64,000 nt of DNA, taken from positions 124,001 through 188,000 of the forward strand of contig JASCOV010000001.1 of NCBI GenBank assembly GCA_029960045.1. Direction: 5' to 3'. Origin of the DNA: Flavobacteriaceae bacterium PS02293 (GTDB lineage Bacteria; Bacteroidota; Bacteroidia; Flavobacteriales; Weeksellaceae). Below, piece by piece: positions 16,358 to 25,442 of this stretch. The first letter of the stretch is position 1. Every line of letters starts with the position of its first letter. The notes under the pieces are model-generated. The model did no database searches. It saw only the letters and a list, made by a program, of their open reading frames with translations, and was not told the DNA's origin. The position numbers were made by a program, and so were the translations under genes.

Positions 16358-17527
16358 GTGAAACAGAAGTTCTTAAAATTGATCTCAGATTATCGGATCA
16401 TCTTTGTAATATATATTATTGTTTCAGCGGTAACAGCTTACAGCAAATACAAAAGAGGAACTGGCGGTTACAACAATTATCTGATTTTCAAAGGTGTTTT
16501 TTACAATACTTTGCAAGAGAGAAATATTTTTCTCCAATATCCAGATTTGTTTTTTGACAGCAATCATTACGGTGTGTTTTTCAGCCTTTTGATTGCACCT
16601 TTTGCAATGATGCCAGATGGTTTTGGTGCTGTTTTGTGGAACGTCGCCAGTACTTTGGTTTTTCTATATGCCATTTATAAACTTCCTTTTTCCAATGCGA
16701 AAAAATCTTTTTTTGCCTGGCTTTGTCTTCAGGAATTTATCACGGCAGCGACTTATTTTCAGTTTAATATTATATTGACGGGATTATTAATTTTATCCGC
16801 AGTTTATATTTATGAAAGAAAAGAAGCACAGTCAGCCTTTGCAATTCTCATCGGAACTTTTGTGAAAGTTTATGGAATTGTTGGATTGTCCGCATTTTTC
16901 TTTATCAAGAATAAGACTAAATTCATTATTTCATTAATTGTAATAGGGGTTTTATTTTTTGTTTTACCAATGTTGATTTCAAGTCCGAAATTTGGAGTTC
17001 AGTCTTATTTTGACTGGTACAGTTCCTTGTCAGGGAAAAATCTTGAAAACCAAGCTTTGGGAACACGTCAGGATTATTCATTGATGGGTGTTGTCAGAAG
17101 AGTTTTGGGTAATGCAGATATTTCGAATTTAATATTTCTCGTTCCGGGATTTATTTTGTTTATGTTGCCTTATATCAGAATAAAACAATTCAAATTCTTA
17201 CCATTTCAAATGATGATATTGGCTTCGACATTATTGTTTGTGGTACTTTTCAGTTCAGGTTCAGAAAGCCCGACTTATATTATTGCTGTAGCTGGAGTTA
17301 TGATTTGGTTTTTGATGCAGAAAAATATTTCAAAAATTGATATTGGGTTATTGATTGTTGTGATGATTTTCACTTGTTTTGCATTTTCGGATCTGTTTCC
17401 AAAATTTATTAAAGAAGAGGTTTTTATTAAATATTCTACCAAAGCAATTCCTTGTATATTAATTTGGTTCAGAGTGATGTATGAACTGTTGACAAGAGAT
17501 TTTGAGAAGGATTATAAATTAGACTGA
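16358..17527 (+). CDS. GT87 (DUF2029) family membrane glycosyltransferase
   Basis: A 389-residue polytopic protein of about nine to eleven helices, with a GTG start at 16358. The YKRGTGGYNNYLIFKG segment after the first helix and the lipid-facing helices resemble the GT87/DUF2029 family, C-class glycosyltransferases that use polyprenyl-phosphate sugars as donors. It is the first gene of a four-gene glycan operon: its TGA stop overlaps the start of the next gene (ATGA). The downstream GT2 enzyme could make its polyprenyl-phosphate donor. The acceptor is unknown. Confidence 0.8.
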   Translation: MKQKFLKLISDYRIIFVIYIIVSAVTAYSKYKRGTGGYNNYLIFKGVFYNTLQERNIFLQYPDLFFDSNHYGVFFSLLIAPFAMMPDGFGAVLWNVASTLVFLYAIYKLPFSNAKKSFFAWLCLQEFITAATYFQFNIILTGLLILSAVYIYERKEAQSAFAILIGTFVKVYGIVGLSAFFFIKNKTKFIISLIVIGVLFFVLPMLISSPKFGVQSYFDWYSSLSGKNLENQALGTRQDYSLMGVVRRVLGNADISNLIFLVPGFILFMLPYIRIKQFKFLPFQMMILASTLLFVVLFSSGSESPTYIIAVAGVMIWFLMQKNISKIDIGLLIVVMIFTCFAFSDLFPKFIKEEVFIKYSTKAIPCILIWFRVMYELLTRDFEKDYKLD

Positions 17528-18450
17528 TGAAAAAAATATCGATAGTCATACCAGCTTACAATGAAGAAGGAAATCTGACCTTAATTCATTCAGAAATTAA
17601 GAAGGTTTTTCTTTCTCTTCCAAATTATGAATACGAAATTATATTCGTGAATGACGGAAGCCGGGATTCTACTCAGCAAACTTTAGAAGAGATTTCTAAG
17701 AATTGTTCAAAACTAAAATACCTGGAATTCTCACGAAATTTTGGACATCAAAACGCTGTAAAAGCAGGAATGGATTTTTCCGACGGTAACGCTGTAATAT
17801 CTATGGATGCCGATATGCAACATCCTCCGGCAATGATTCCTGAGATGATCAAGAAATGGGAAGAGGGATTTGATGTGGTTTACACAGTCAGAAAATATGC
17901 TAAAAATATTTCTTTTTTCAAAAGAAAGACTTCTGATTTTTTTTATCATTTATTATCCAGTCTGTCCGATGTGGAATTGGAAAAAGGCAGTTCGGATTTC
18001 AGACTTTTGGATGCATCTGTCATTGATGCTATCCGAAAAACCGGCGAAACTGATATTTTCCTTCGAGGCCTTGTAAAATGGGTTGGCTTTAAACAATGTT
18101 CAATTGATTTTGTAGCTGCTGACAGGTTTTCTGGAAGTAGTAAGTACAGCCTGGGCAAAATGATAAAATTTGCATTTACAGGAATTACGGCTTTCAGTGT
18201 AAAACCACTTTATTTAGCCGCTTATCTTGGATTTTTCTTTTCGTTTTTGTCATTGCTTTACATTCCTTATGTGATTTATGCTTTTCTGAATCATACAGAG
18301 ATTTCCGGTTGGGCATCGATATTGATGACTGTGGTTTTCTTTGGTGGAATACAGTTGATAATACTTGGGATTTTAGGAATTTATATGGGGAAAATATTCA
18401 AACAGATCAAAGACAGACCAAATTATATCATCCGTTCGAAAAATTTTTAA
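17527..18450 (+). CDS. GT2 glycosyltransferase, GtrB/DPM1 type
   Basis: A 307-residue protein. The N-terminal GT-A domain (about 1-225) has IVIPAYNEEGNL at the start, VNDGSRDST, and the metal-binding DAD at 94-96 in MDADMQHPP. Two C-terminal transmembrane helices (about 230-255 and 265-290) are typical of GtrB, ArnC-like or dolichol-phosphate mannosyltransferase-type enzymes. These move a sugar from a nucleotide donor to a polyprenyl phosphate at the inner membrane. Its first base overlaps the GT87 stop, and the deacetylase gene starts 3 nt after its own stop, so the order fits one biosynthetic operon. Confidence 0.93.
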   Translation: MKKISIVIPAYNEEGNLTLIHSEIKKVFLSLPNYEYEIIFVNDGSRDSTQQTLEEISKNCSKLKYLEFSRNFGHQNAVKAGMDFSDGNAVISMDADMQHPPAMIPEMIKKWEEGFDVVYTVRKYAKNISFFKRKTSDFFYHLLSSLSDVELEKGSSDFRLLDASVIDAIRKTGETDIFLRGLVKWVGFKQCSIDFVAADRFSGSSKYSLGKMIKFAFTGITAFSVKPLYLAAYLGFFFSFLSLLYIPYVIYAFLNHTEISGWASILMTVVFFGGIQLIILGILGIYMGKIFKQIKDRPNYIIRSKNF

Positions 18451-18453
18451 TTA

Positions 18454-19242
18454 ATGATTTTACTAAGTTTCGACATCGAAGAATTTGATATGCCTTTGGA
18501 ATATAATGGCGAGATTCCTTTGGAAGAGCAATTGGCGGTTTCCAGAAAAGGCTTGCAGAATATTCTTAGAATTTTGAAAGAGAATCAAGTCAAAGCAACT
18601 TTTTTTTCAACAGTTGTTTTTGCTGAGAATAATAAAGATTTAGTTCAGCAATTACTTTCCGAAGGTCACGAATTGGCTTCTCACACTTGGTTTCATTCAG
18701 CTTTCGAGGAAAAACATTTATTGGATTCGAGACAAGAGTTAGAAAGACTATTCGATACAAAAGTCGTTGGCCTTAGAATGCCGAGAATGAGTCCGGTCTC
18801 GGAAGATGCCGTTTCTGATGCAGGATATTTTTATAATTCATCCATCAATCCAACTTATTTACCAGGAAGATATAATAACTTCAATGTCAGTAGAAAACCC
18901 TTTTGGCAAAAAACAGTTTTACAGTTTCCGGCTTCCGTTTCTACGATGTTTAGAATTCCGTTGTTTTGGTTAAGTTTTCATAACTTTCCACTTTGGATTT
19001 ATAAATTTTTGTCCAAATTATCATTAAATTCAACAGGTTTTTTGAATATTTACTTTCATCCTTGGGAATTTGCAGATATTTCAAATCCAAAATATAAGTT
19101 GCCTAATTTCACTTTCAAAAATACTAGTGAATCAATGATAAATCGTTTTGATGATTTTATAAAATGGGCAAAGAAAAACAATTATCAGTTTTCTACAACC
19201 AGAGATTTTTTGGGAAATTGGAAAGAAAAAAATAAAAATTAA
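18454..19242 (+). CDS. Polysaccharide deacetylase family protein
   Basis: A 262-residue NodB-fold protein. The first motif SFDIEEFD contains the catalytic and metal-binding Asp (D7), and the second motif SHTWFH (76-81) supplies two metal His residues (H77, H81). RMPRMSP and the later IYFHPWEF match motifs 3 and 5. It should de-N-acetylate an amino sugar; with no signal peptide it would act in the cytosol, probably on a lipid-linked intermediate made by the neighbouring glycosyltransferases. It follows the GT2 gene by 3 nt and its stop overlaps the GT4 start by one base. Confidence 0.9.
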   Translation: MILLSFDIEEFDMPLEYNGEIPLEEQLAVSRKGLQNILRILKENQVKATFFSTVVFAENNKDLVQQLLSEGHELASHTWFHSAFEEKHLLDSRQELERLFDTKVVGLRMPRMSPVSEDAVSDAGYFYNSSINPTYLPGRYNNFNVSRKPFWQKTVLQFPASVSTMFRIPLFWLSFHNFPLWIYKFLSKLSLNSTGFLNIYFHPWEFADISNPKYKLPNFTFKNTSESMINRFDDFIKWAKKNNYQFSTTRDFLGNWKEKNKN

Positions 19243-20336
19243 TGAAGATTGCTTACGATGCCAAACGTGCTTTTTCCAGTGGATCGGGATTAGGAAACTA
19301 TTCCCGCGATCTTGTCCGGATTCTTTCAAAAATTTATCCTGAGAATCAATATATTCTCATCAGTAAAAAAACATCCGAAAAAGGAAAGGCGGTATTAGAA
19401 CTTCCAAATGTTTCTCACGTCAAAACGTCCAAAGGAACTTTGTCCCGTCAATTCCAAATGGGGAAAGATGCACAGAATATAGATGCAGATATTTTCCACG
19501 GATTGTCAGGCGAATTACCCCTAAAATGGAATAAAAAGCCAATTAAAAAAGTAGTCACTATTCACGATTTAATCTTCGAAAGATTTCCTGAATATTACAC
19601 TTGGCTGGATTGTAAAATTCATTTTTGGAAATTCAAAAAAGCTGCGATTTCTTCGGATAAAATTATTGCGATATCGGAACAAACCAAAATAGATATTATT
19701 CATTATTTAAAAGTTCCGGAAAGCAAAATAGAAATTGTTTATCAAGGTTGTCATCAGAGTTTTAAAGAAAAACAATCTCAGAAATTTCTTAATGAAATCA
19801 AAGAAAAATTCCAACTTCCTGAAAAATTTATTCTAAATGTCGGAACGATTGAACCGCGAAAAAACCTTCTTAATATTATAAAATCATTGAAGGGAACCGA
19901 TATTCCTTTGGTAGTTGTTGGTGGCAAAAAAAAGAAATATTTTAAATTAATAGAAAAAGAAATACAAAAAAGCCAAGTCAAAGTTCAGTTTTTGCAAGGT
20001 GTTTCTATGGAAGAATTGGCTGCGATTTACAAACTTGCTGAGATTTTCATTTACCCAAGTTTTTTCGAAGGTTTTGGGATTCCAATCATAGAAGCTTTGT
20101 TTTCCGAAACGGTTGTCATTACAAGTAATACAAGCTGTCTTCCCGAAGCTGGAGGGCCAGATTCTGTTTACATCAATCCAGAAAATGTGGATGATATCCG
20201 TTCAAAAATAATCTTCCTTTGGGAAAACGAATCCGAGAGAAAACGCCGTTCGGAAAAAGGTTTGGAGTTTGTTCAGAAATTCAATGATGATGTGATTGCG
20301 AAAGATATGATGAGGGTTTACGAAAGTTTGTTTTGA
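19242..20336 (+). CDS. GT4 family glycosyltransferase
   Basis: A 364-residue GT-B fold enzyme. The N-terminal acceptor domain starts with MKIAYDAKRAFSSGSGLGNY; the C-terminal donor domain contains FILNVGTIEPRKN and the EX7E motif in FFEGFGIPIIEAL, with the two Glu binding the nucleotide sugar. It retains anomeric configuration. As the last gene of the GT87-GT2-deacetylase-GT4 operon it probably adds a sugar to the same glycan, with UDP- or GDP-sugar as donor. Its stop directly abuts the stop of the convergent yggS gene. Confidence 0.92.
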   Translation: MKIAYDAKRAFSSGSGLGNYSRDLVRILSKIYPENQYILISKKTSEKGKAVLELPNVSHVKTSKGTLSRQFQMGKDAQNIDADIFHGLSGELPLKWNKKPIKKVVTIHDLIFERFPEYYTWLDCKIHFWKFKKAAISSDKIIAISEQTKIDIIHYLKVPESKIEIVYQGCHQSFKEKQSQKFLNEIKEKFQLPEKFILNVGTIEPRKNLLNIIKSLKGTDIPLVVVGGKKKKYFKLIEKEIQKSQVKVQFLQGVSMEELAAIYKLAEIFIYPSFFEGFGIPIIEALFSETVVITSNTSCLPEAGGPDSVYINPENVDDIRSKIIFLWENESERKRRSEKGLEFVQKFNDDVIAKDMMRVYESLF

Positions 20337-20990
20337 TTAATAATTTCTTTCTCCAAAAATTGCTGACCCAACTCTCACAGAATTTGAGCCACATTCAATG
20401 GCCAAAGGAAAATCACCACTCATTCCCATTGACAGAGTTTCTAATGGTTTTAATTCCGAAAGTTCATCAAAAAGTTGTTTCAAGATTCCAAATTCCTCAC
20501 GAATATGAGTTTCATCTTCTACAAAACTTGCCATTCCCATCAAGCCTTTGATCTCGATATTTGGAAAATTTCCGTTTAAGAATTTATTGAAAATATCTTT
20601 TGCTTCATCAACTGTCAATCCAAATTTAGTCTCTTCTTTTGCGATTTTTACTTGAAGCAAAACATTTATTTTTCTATTGTTTTTCAACGCTTCTTTATCA
20701 ACTTCTTTCAAAATTTTTTCGCTGTCAATACTTTCTATCATTGAGATAAATCCCGCAACAAATTTTACTTTGTTGGTTTGAAGATGTCCAATCAAATGCC
20801 ATTCGATATCGTTTGGAAGAGCAGGTTGCTTTTCCAATAATTCCTGAACTTTATTTTCACCAAACGCTTTTTGTCCGAAGTCATAAACTTCTTTAATTTT
20901 CTCAGCCGGATTGGTTTTGGAAACCGTTACCAATTTTACATTTTCGGGAAGTTGGGAAAGGACATTTTGATAATTTGTTTTGATTGACAT
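20337..20990 (-). CDS. yggS: YggS/PROSC family pyridoxal phosphate homeostasis protein
   Basis: A 217-residue PLP-binding TIM barrel of the YggS/PLPBP family. The PLP Schiff-base Lys is K25 in VTVSKTNP. Other family signatures are FGENKVQELLEK, WHLIGHLQTNK (about 61-71), and MGMSGDFPLAIECGSNSVRVGSAIFG at the C-terminus. The protein buffers free PLP and affects amino acid and keto-acid balance, without a known catalytic reaction. Typical length. It is a single-gene minus-strand unit, convergent with the GT4 gene (no spacer) and divergent from lpdA. Confidence 0.95.
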   Translation of the reverse strand: MSIKTNYQNVLSQLPENVKLVTVSKTNPAEKIKEVYDFGQKAFGENKVQELLEKQPALPNDIEWHLIGHLQTNKVKFVAGFISMIESIDSEKILKEVDKEALKNNRKINVLLQVKIAKEETKFGLTVDEAKDIFNKFLNGNFPNIEIKGLMGMASFVEDETHIREEFGILKQLFDELSELKPLETLSMGMSGDFPLAIECGSNSVRVGSAIFGERNY

Positions 20991-21115
20991 TTTTACAGGA
21001 TTTTAAAATCTGGTGCAAAAATAAACATTAATTATCTTAACAAAAATCAGTTCCGAAATTCGTCTAAAATTAGTAAATTTGATGAAATTTTTATTCGAAT
21101 AATAATCAAAATAAT

Positions 21116-22519
21116 ATGAGTCAATTTGATGTAACCGTTATCGGTTCTGGTCCTGGTGGATATGTTGCGGCAATCCGTGCTGCCCAATTGGGTTTCAAAA
21201 CAGCAATTATTGAAAAATATTCAACCTTAGGCGGAACTTGCCTTAACGTTGGATGTATTCCTTCAAAAGCTTTGCTTGATAGTTCTGAACATTTCGAAAA
21301 AGCAAAACACGACTTTGCAAATCACGGAATCCTCATCAATGAGCCGACTGCTGACATCGCAAGAATGATTGCCCGCAAAAACGAAGTGGTGGATCAAACC
21401 ACAAAAGGAATCAACTTTTTGATGGATAAAAATAAAATCACTGTTTTCGAAGGTCTTGGAAGTTTCGAATCTGCAACTCAGATCAAAGTTTCCAAAAACG
21501 ACGGTTCTTCTGAAGTGATCGAATCAAAATATACAATCATTGCAACTGGTTCCAAACCATCCAGTTTACCTTTCATCAATCTTGATAAAGAAAGAATCAT
21601 TACTTCAACTGAGGCTTTGAATCTTAAAGAAATTCCTAAACACTTGGTTGTAATTGGTGGTGGCGTTATTGGTCTTGAGCTTGGTTCAGTTTATTTGAGA
21701 TTAGGTTCTCAGGTTACTGTGGTTGAGTTTATGGATAAAATTATTCCTGGAATGGACGGAAGTTTGTCTAAGGAATTACAAAAAGTTCTTAGAAAACAAG
21801 GAATGAAATTTGAACTTTCTACAGCTGTTTCCGCAGTTGAGAGAAATGGAGATTCTGTAAAAGTAACAGCTAAAAATAAAAAAGGAGAAGAAGTTAACTT
21901 TGAAGGTGATTACGTTCTGGTTTCTGTAGGAAGAAAACCTTACACAGATGGACTTGGACTGGAAAAAGCAGGCGTAGAACTTGACGAAAGAGGAAGAGTG
22001 AAAACTAATGATCATTTGCAGACAAACGTTTCTAACATTTATGCAATTGGTGACGTTATCAAAGGTGCAATGTTGGCACACAAAGCAGAAGAGGAAGGAA
22101 CTTTGGTTGCTGAGATCTTGGCTGGACAGAAACCTCACATCAATTATAACTTGATTCCAGGCGTTGTTTATACTTGGCCAGAAGTTGCCGGAGTTGGTAA
22201 AACTGAGGAGCAGTTGAAAGAAGAAGGTGTAGCTTACAAAGTGGGAAGTTTCCCAATGAGAGCATTAGGAAGAAGCCGTGCAAGCGGTGATACAGATGGT
22301 TTTGTTAAAATCATCGCTGATGAAAAAACAGACGAAGTTCTTGGTTTCCACATGATTGGTGCCAGAGCGGCAGATTTGGTTGCAGAAGGTGTTATCGCAA
22401 TGGAGTTTCGTGCAAGTGCAGAAGACATCGCAAGAAGTTCTCACGCACATCCAACTTACGCAGAAGCTGTGAAAGAAGCTGCTTTGGATGCGACCGGAAA
22501 GAGGTCAATTCATATGTAA
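21116..22519 (+). CDS. lpdA: Dihydrolipoyl dehydrogenase
   Basis: A 467-residue class-I pyridine nucleotide disulfide reductase. The FAD Rossmann motif GSGPGGYVA begins at residue 10. The redox disulfide is C42/C47 in GGTCLNVGCIPSK. The NAD-binding motif VVIGGGVIGLELGSVYLR is in the middle, and the dimer-interface HAHPTYAEAV near the C-terminus holds the catalytic His-Glu pair. It is the E3 component that reoxidises the lipoyl groups of 2-oxoacid dehydrogenases and the glycine cleavage system. A -7-like box TAAATTTG is at 21074-21081. It stands alone; E1/E2 genes are not adjacent. Confidence 0.97.
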   Translation: MSQFDVTVIGSGPGGYVAAIRAAQLGFKTAIIEKYSTLGGTCLNVGCIPSKALLDSSEHFEKAKHDFANHGILINEPTADIARMIARKNEVVDQTTKGINFLMDKNKITVFEGLGSFESATQIKVSKNDGSSEVIESKYTIIATGSKPSSLPFINLDKERIITSTEALNLKEIPKHLVVIGGGVIGLELGSVYLRLGSQVTVVEFMDKIIPGMDGSLSKELQKVLRKQGMKFELSTAVSAVERNGDSVKVTAKNKKGEEVNFEGDYVLVSVGRKPYTDGLGLEKAGVELDERGRVKTNDHLQTNVSNIYAIGDVIKGAMLAHKAEEEGTLVAEILAGQKPHINYNLIPGVVYTWPEVAGVGKTEEQLKEEGVAYKVGSFPMRALGRSRASGDTDGFVKIIADEKTDEVLGFHMIGARAADLVAEGVIAMEFRASAEDIARSSHAHPTYAEAVKEAALDATGKRSIHM

Positions 22520-22530
22520 ATAAAATTAAA

Positions 22531-22564
22531 AAAAATCAGAGGTTTATAATCTCTGATTTTTTTT
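22531..22564 (+). terminator. Rho-independent terminator of lpdA
   Basis: AAAAATCAGAG pairs with CTCTGATTTTT around a short loop, with a T-run. Confidence 0.88.
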
Positions 22565-22607
22565 GTCTAAAAACTAATAATTACTTTTCAATAAAAAACT
22601 AATTTCT

Positions 22608-23153
22608 ATGCAAAAAAAACTATTTTTTTTATTTCTCTTATTGATGTCATTTTCAAAAACTTTCTCCCAAGGGATATTTTACTATGTCTGTAATGAGTGT
22701 TACGACTCTGTGGAAGGTGGCGTTTCAGTTTTAATTCCGGAAAAATTAAATCCAGGAGTTTTTATCCAGTATAATACAAGTCTGCCAATTGTTGATGATC
22801 TTTTTGAAATTAAATCAAGTTTAAGCTACAGTCATTTTTTTTCAAAATTTCAAAGCAATAGTTATTTCGATGACAAATCTTACAGCCTAAATAGATTAGC
22901 ATTGATGGTAAATTTTGATTTTCTGATAAAAAAGAAATTTATACTGTCGCCCGGTGCTGATCTTTCAACTTATTTTTCGGCAGCTGATCAATTTGATTTT
23001 AGAGCTGGAGCATCGCTTACAGGTGGATATAAAATAAGTGACAAGCTGATCATTAATCTGAAATATATAAAAGCATTCGAACCATTATATTTCTATGGGA
23101 ATAAACAGGGTATTGATATTATTAATCTTGGTCTCAATTACAGATTCAAATAA
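22608..23153 (+). CDS. Exported outer membrane beta-barrel-like protein
   Basis: A 181-residue protein with a Sec signal peptide (MQKKLFFLFLLLMSFSKTFS, followed by QG). The mature part has alternating hydrophobic and polar strands (for example LMVNFDFLIKKKFILSPGADL and KLIINLKYIKAF), and ends with LGLNYRFK, the aromatic C-terminus typical of outer-membrane barrels. Two Cys near the mature N-terminus (VCNECYD) are unusual for such barrels and may form a disulfide. Family and role unknown. It has its own terminator. Confidence 0.75.
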   Translation: MQKKLFFLFLLLMSFSKTFSQGIFYYVCNECYDSVEGGVSVLIPEKLNPGVFIQYNTSLPIVDDLFEIKSSLSYSHFFSKFQSNSYFDDKSYSLNRLALMVNFDFLIKKKFILSPGADLSTYFSAADQFDFRAGASLTGGYKISDKLIINLKYIKAFEPLYFYGNKQGIDIINLGLNYRFK

Positions 23154-23164
23154 TTTAAAATGTT

Positions 23165-23196
23165 AAAGAGAAGCAAAATTGGCTTCTCTTTTTTTG
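23165..23196 (+). terminator. Terminator with GAGAAGC/GCTTCTC stem
   Basis: AAAGAGAAGC pairs with GCTTCTCTTT, then T-run. Nearly the same hairpin ends the genes at 24274 and 25392. Confidence 0.88.
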
Positions 23197-23221
23197 TAAC
23201 TTAGTTGAAAATAAACTAACT

Positions 23222-24274
23222 ATGAAACAAAACTACTTCCTTTTTCTCCTTTTCTGTTCGCAATTCTTCTTTAGTCAAATCATTAATTTTCCAGATGCAA
23301 ACTTCAAAGCAAGATTGCTGCAATCCAGTTCTAATAATTATATTGCTGCAGATTTAGCGGGAAATCCTACAAAAATCGATCAGAATAATGATGCACAAAT
23401 AGATGTTTCAGAAGCCCTGAACATAAGCAAGATTTCTATTTCCGGACAAACGCATCCAATAAGTTATTATCAAAATTATCTTGGTACTAATAATAATATC
23501 AGTTCACTGGAAGGTATTAATTTTTTTAAAAATCTAACAATTCTGGAATGTAAAGGCAATAACCTAACGTTTTTGGATTTCAAAGATCTTATCAACTTAG
23601 AACAACTTTACTGTCAAAATAATAAGATTACACAGTTCCTAAACTTTAATGATGTCAATAAACTGTACATCATAAATTGTAATGATAATTTATTAACACA
23701 TTTAGACTTCAGCCAGTCTGCAAGAAATATTGAATTTGATTCACCCTATTATGACAATAGAGGTTCGGTGTGGTATCGTTATGCCAGTAATCCATTAATC
23801 AGTGTTAATATGCAAAATGGTAAAAACACTATCTGGATTTTTTTATCTGAAGCGGGGAATTGCGCATTCGGTAATTTGTTTTGGATTATATTTAATTCCT
23901 GCGGAAATGAACCATCTAAAATACCGACCTTGATTGATCTAAAAGTGAATTGTTTTGAAGTTCCCAATTATCAACATTATCTGAGTAGCAATAATATGTC
24001 TGTAAATCTAACAGATAATTGTCTCATTGCAACAGAGGAAACTAGTAAAGTTAAACTAATTATTTCTCCAAATCCAGCCAAGGATTTTCTAAAATTGGAT
24101 GCGACTGAAAAGATTGATAAAGTTATTGGAATTTATGACGCATCCGGAAGATTGGTTTTGTATCCAAAAATTAATCAAAACAGAATTGATATTTCTACTT
24201 TAAAATCAGGCGTTTATTATTTAAGTGTTTTGATTAGCGGACAATCTTCAAAAGTAAAATTTGTAAAGGAATAA
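23222..24274 (+). CDS. Leucine-rich-repeat T9SS surface protein
   Basis: A 350-residue exported protein. Order: Sec signal peptide (about 1-20), a DQNNDAQIDVSEAL stretch near residues 57-70 that looks like an EF-hand/dockerin calcium loop, three to four leucine-rich repeats (about 95-175, with LTILECKGNNLTFLDF and LEQLYCQNNKITQF), an aromatic linker, and a T9SS type A sorting domain (from about 280: ISPNPAKDFLKL, ending SVLISGQSSKVKFVKE). The repeat pattern matches Bacteroidota surface LRR proteins that take part in adhesion or recognition. Ligand unknown. It is a one-gene unit. Confidence 0.88.
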   Translation: MKQNYFLFLLFCSQFFFSQIINFPDANFKARLLQSSSNNYIAADLAGNPTKIDQNNDAQIDVSEALNISKISISGQTHPISYYQNYLGTNNNISSLEGINFFKNLTILECKGNNLTFLDFKDLINLEQLYCQNNKITQFLNFNDVNKLYIINCNDNLLTHLDFSQSARNIEFDSPYYDNRGSVWYRYASNPLISVNMQNGKNTIWIFLSEAGNCAFGNLFWIIFNSCGNEPSKIPTLIDLKVNCFEVPNYQHYLSSNNMSVNLTDNCLIATEETSKVKLIISPNPAKDFLKLDATEKIDKVIGIYDASGRLVLYPKINQNRIDISTLKSGVYYLSVLISGQSSKVKFVKE

Positions 24275-24302
24275 TTGAAAATTTGATTCGTGAAAAATCT
24301 AG

Positions 24303-24329
24303 AGAGAAGCGATAAGTTTCTCTTTTTTT
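24303..24329 (+). terminator. Terminator of the LRR gene
   Basis: AGAGAAGC pairs with GTTTCTCT (one G-T pair) around GATAA, then T-run. Confidence 0.8.
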
Positions 24330-24459
24330 ATTTTATAATTATAATATTGTCAATTAATTATAATTTTAGTGGTTTAATTTTTAGAATATTTCAATAATAA
24401 TTGAAAATTTGGCATATTTGTAGGATTGTAATAAAAACTATAAAATAAAACTATTAGCC

Positions 24460-25392
24460 ATGAAAAAAATATTTACCATCTGTATTTTATTATTAAGTAT
24501 AAGCACTTTTGCACAAGAAGCCGGAAAAACAGGCGAGCTTTTGAAAAATGAAGCTTCTAAAAGTGAAATGCAAACCAAAAGAACTGAACCTTCTGGAAGA
24601 AGAGGCAACACTTTGGATAATTCAAATTACAGAAATCAAGGTCAGAATAATACCAATTCCGGAAACAGAACAATTCCGAGTTATGACTGGAATCAAAACT
24701 ACGGTTTTGGCTATGCTGAGGTTTTTCTTAGAATTCCGGAACGTGGATTTTATACGGTGGAAGTTGGTGATCAAATGGCATCAAACACTTCCGGAAAATA
24801 CAGATTTTTTGATTTAATTCCAGGATCTGTTCCAATTTCTATTTATGGAAACGGCTATCTGATCTACAGAACGAGAATCAACGTTCGCAATAATTCCCGG
24901 TTGGTTTTGGATTTCTTTAATAATCAAGGATTATACTTGTTGGCGACTTATCCGCTTCAGAGTCAGGCTTACGGTAATTACGGCGATGTTTGGAACGATG
25001 TATGGAATTCTCCATATAATGGCAATTCTGGGCAATGGGATCCAAATTATGGAACAGGTAATCAAGGTGGTTACAACGGAAATAACCAAGGAAATTCTTA
25101 TGGGAATGTAATGAATAATTCAACTTTCAACTCATTTTTACAAGTCGTGAAAAGTACTAAGTTTGGGGATGACAAAGTTTCTGTAATCAAACAACAATTA
25201 AAAAACTCTATGGTAACTTCTGAACAGGTGAAAGCGCTGATCGAAGCTTTGCCTTATGATAAAGACAGATTAGATATTGCCAAATTTGCCTACAAAAAAA
25301 CAATAGATCCGAATAATTATTTTGTGATTTATCCATCATTTCAGTTTCAAAATTCTGCACAGGAATTACGGGATTATATTTCGAAATTATAA
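24460..25392 (+). CDS. DUF4476 domain exported protein
   Basis: A 310-residue protein. A Sec signal peptide (about 1-19, ending STFA before QE) precedes a low-complexity segment rich in Asn, Gly, Arg and Gln (about 40-80), a beta-rich domain (about 85-165: AEVFLRIPERGFYTVEVG...), a second Gly/Asn/Tyr-rich linker (about 170-220), and a C-terminal DUF4476 domain (about 222-310) with FGDDKVSVIKQQLKNSMVTSEQVKALIEALPYD split between helices. DUF4476 is a helical domain of unknown function found in Bacteroidota exported proteins. The gene has its own terminator and no co-transcribed neighbours. Confidence 0.88.
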   Translation: MKKIFTICILLLSISTFAQEAGKTGELLKNEASKSEMQTKRTEPSGRRGNTLDNSNYRNQGQNNTNSGNRTIPSYDWNQNYGFGYAEVFLRIPERGFYTVEVGDQMASNTSGKYRFFDLIPGSVPISIYGNGYLIYRTRINVRNNSRLVLDFFNNQGLYLLATYPLQSQAYGNYGDVWNDVWNSPYNGNSGQWDPNYGTGNQGGYNGNNQGNSYGNVMNNSTFNSFLQVVKSTKFGDDKVSVIKQQLKNSMVTSEQVKALIEALPYDKDRLDIAKFAYKKTIDPNNYFVIYPSFQFQNSAQELRDYISKL

Positions 25393-25396
25393 ATTT

Positions 25397-25427
25397 AAAG
25401 AGAAGCAATTTTGCTTCTCTTTTTTTT
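25397..25427 (+). terminator. Terminator of the DUF4476 gene
   Basis: AAAGAGAAGCA pairs with TGCTTCTCTTT, then eight T; very similar to the hairpin at 23165. Confidence 0.9.
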
Positions 25428-25442
25428 GATTAATTTAACCTT

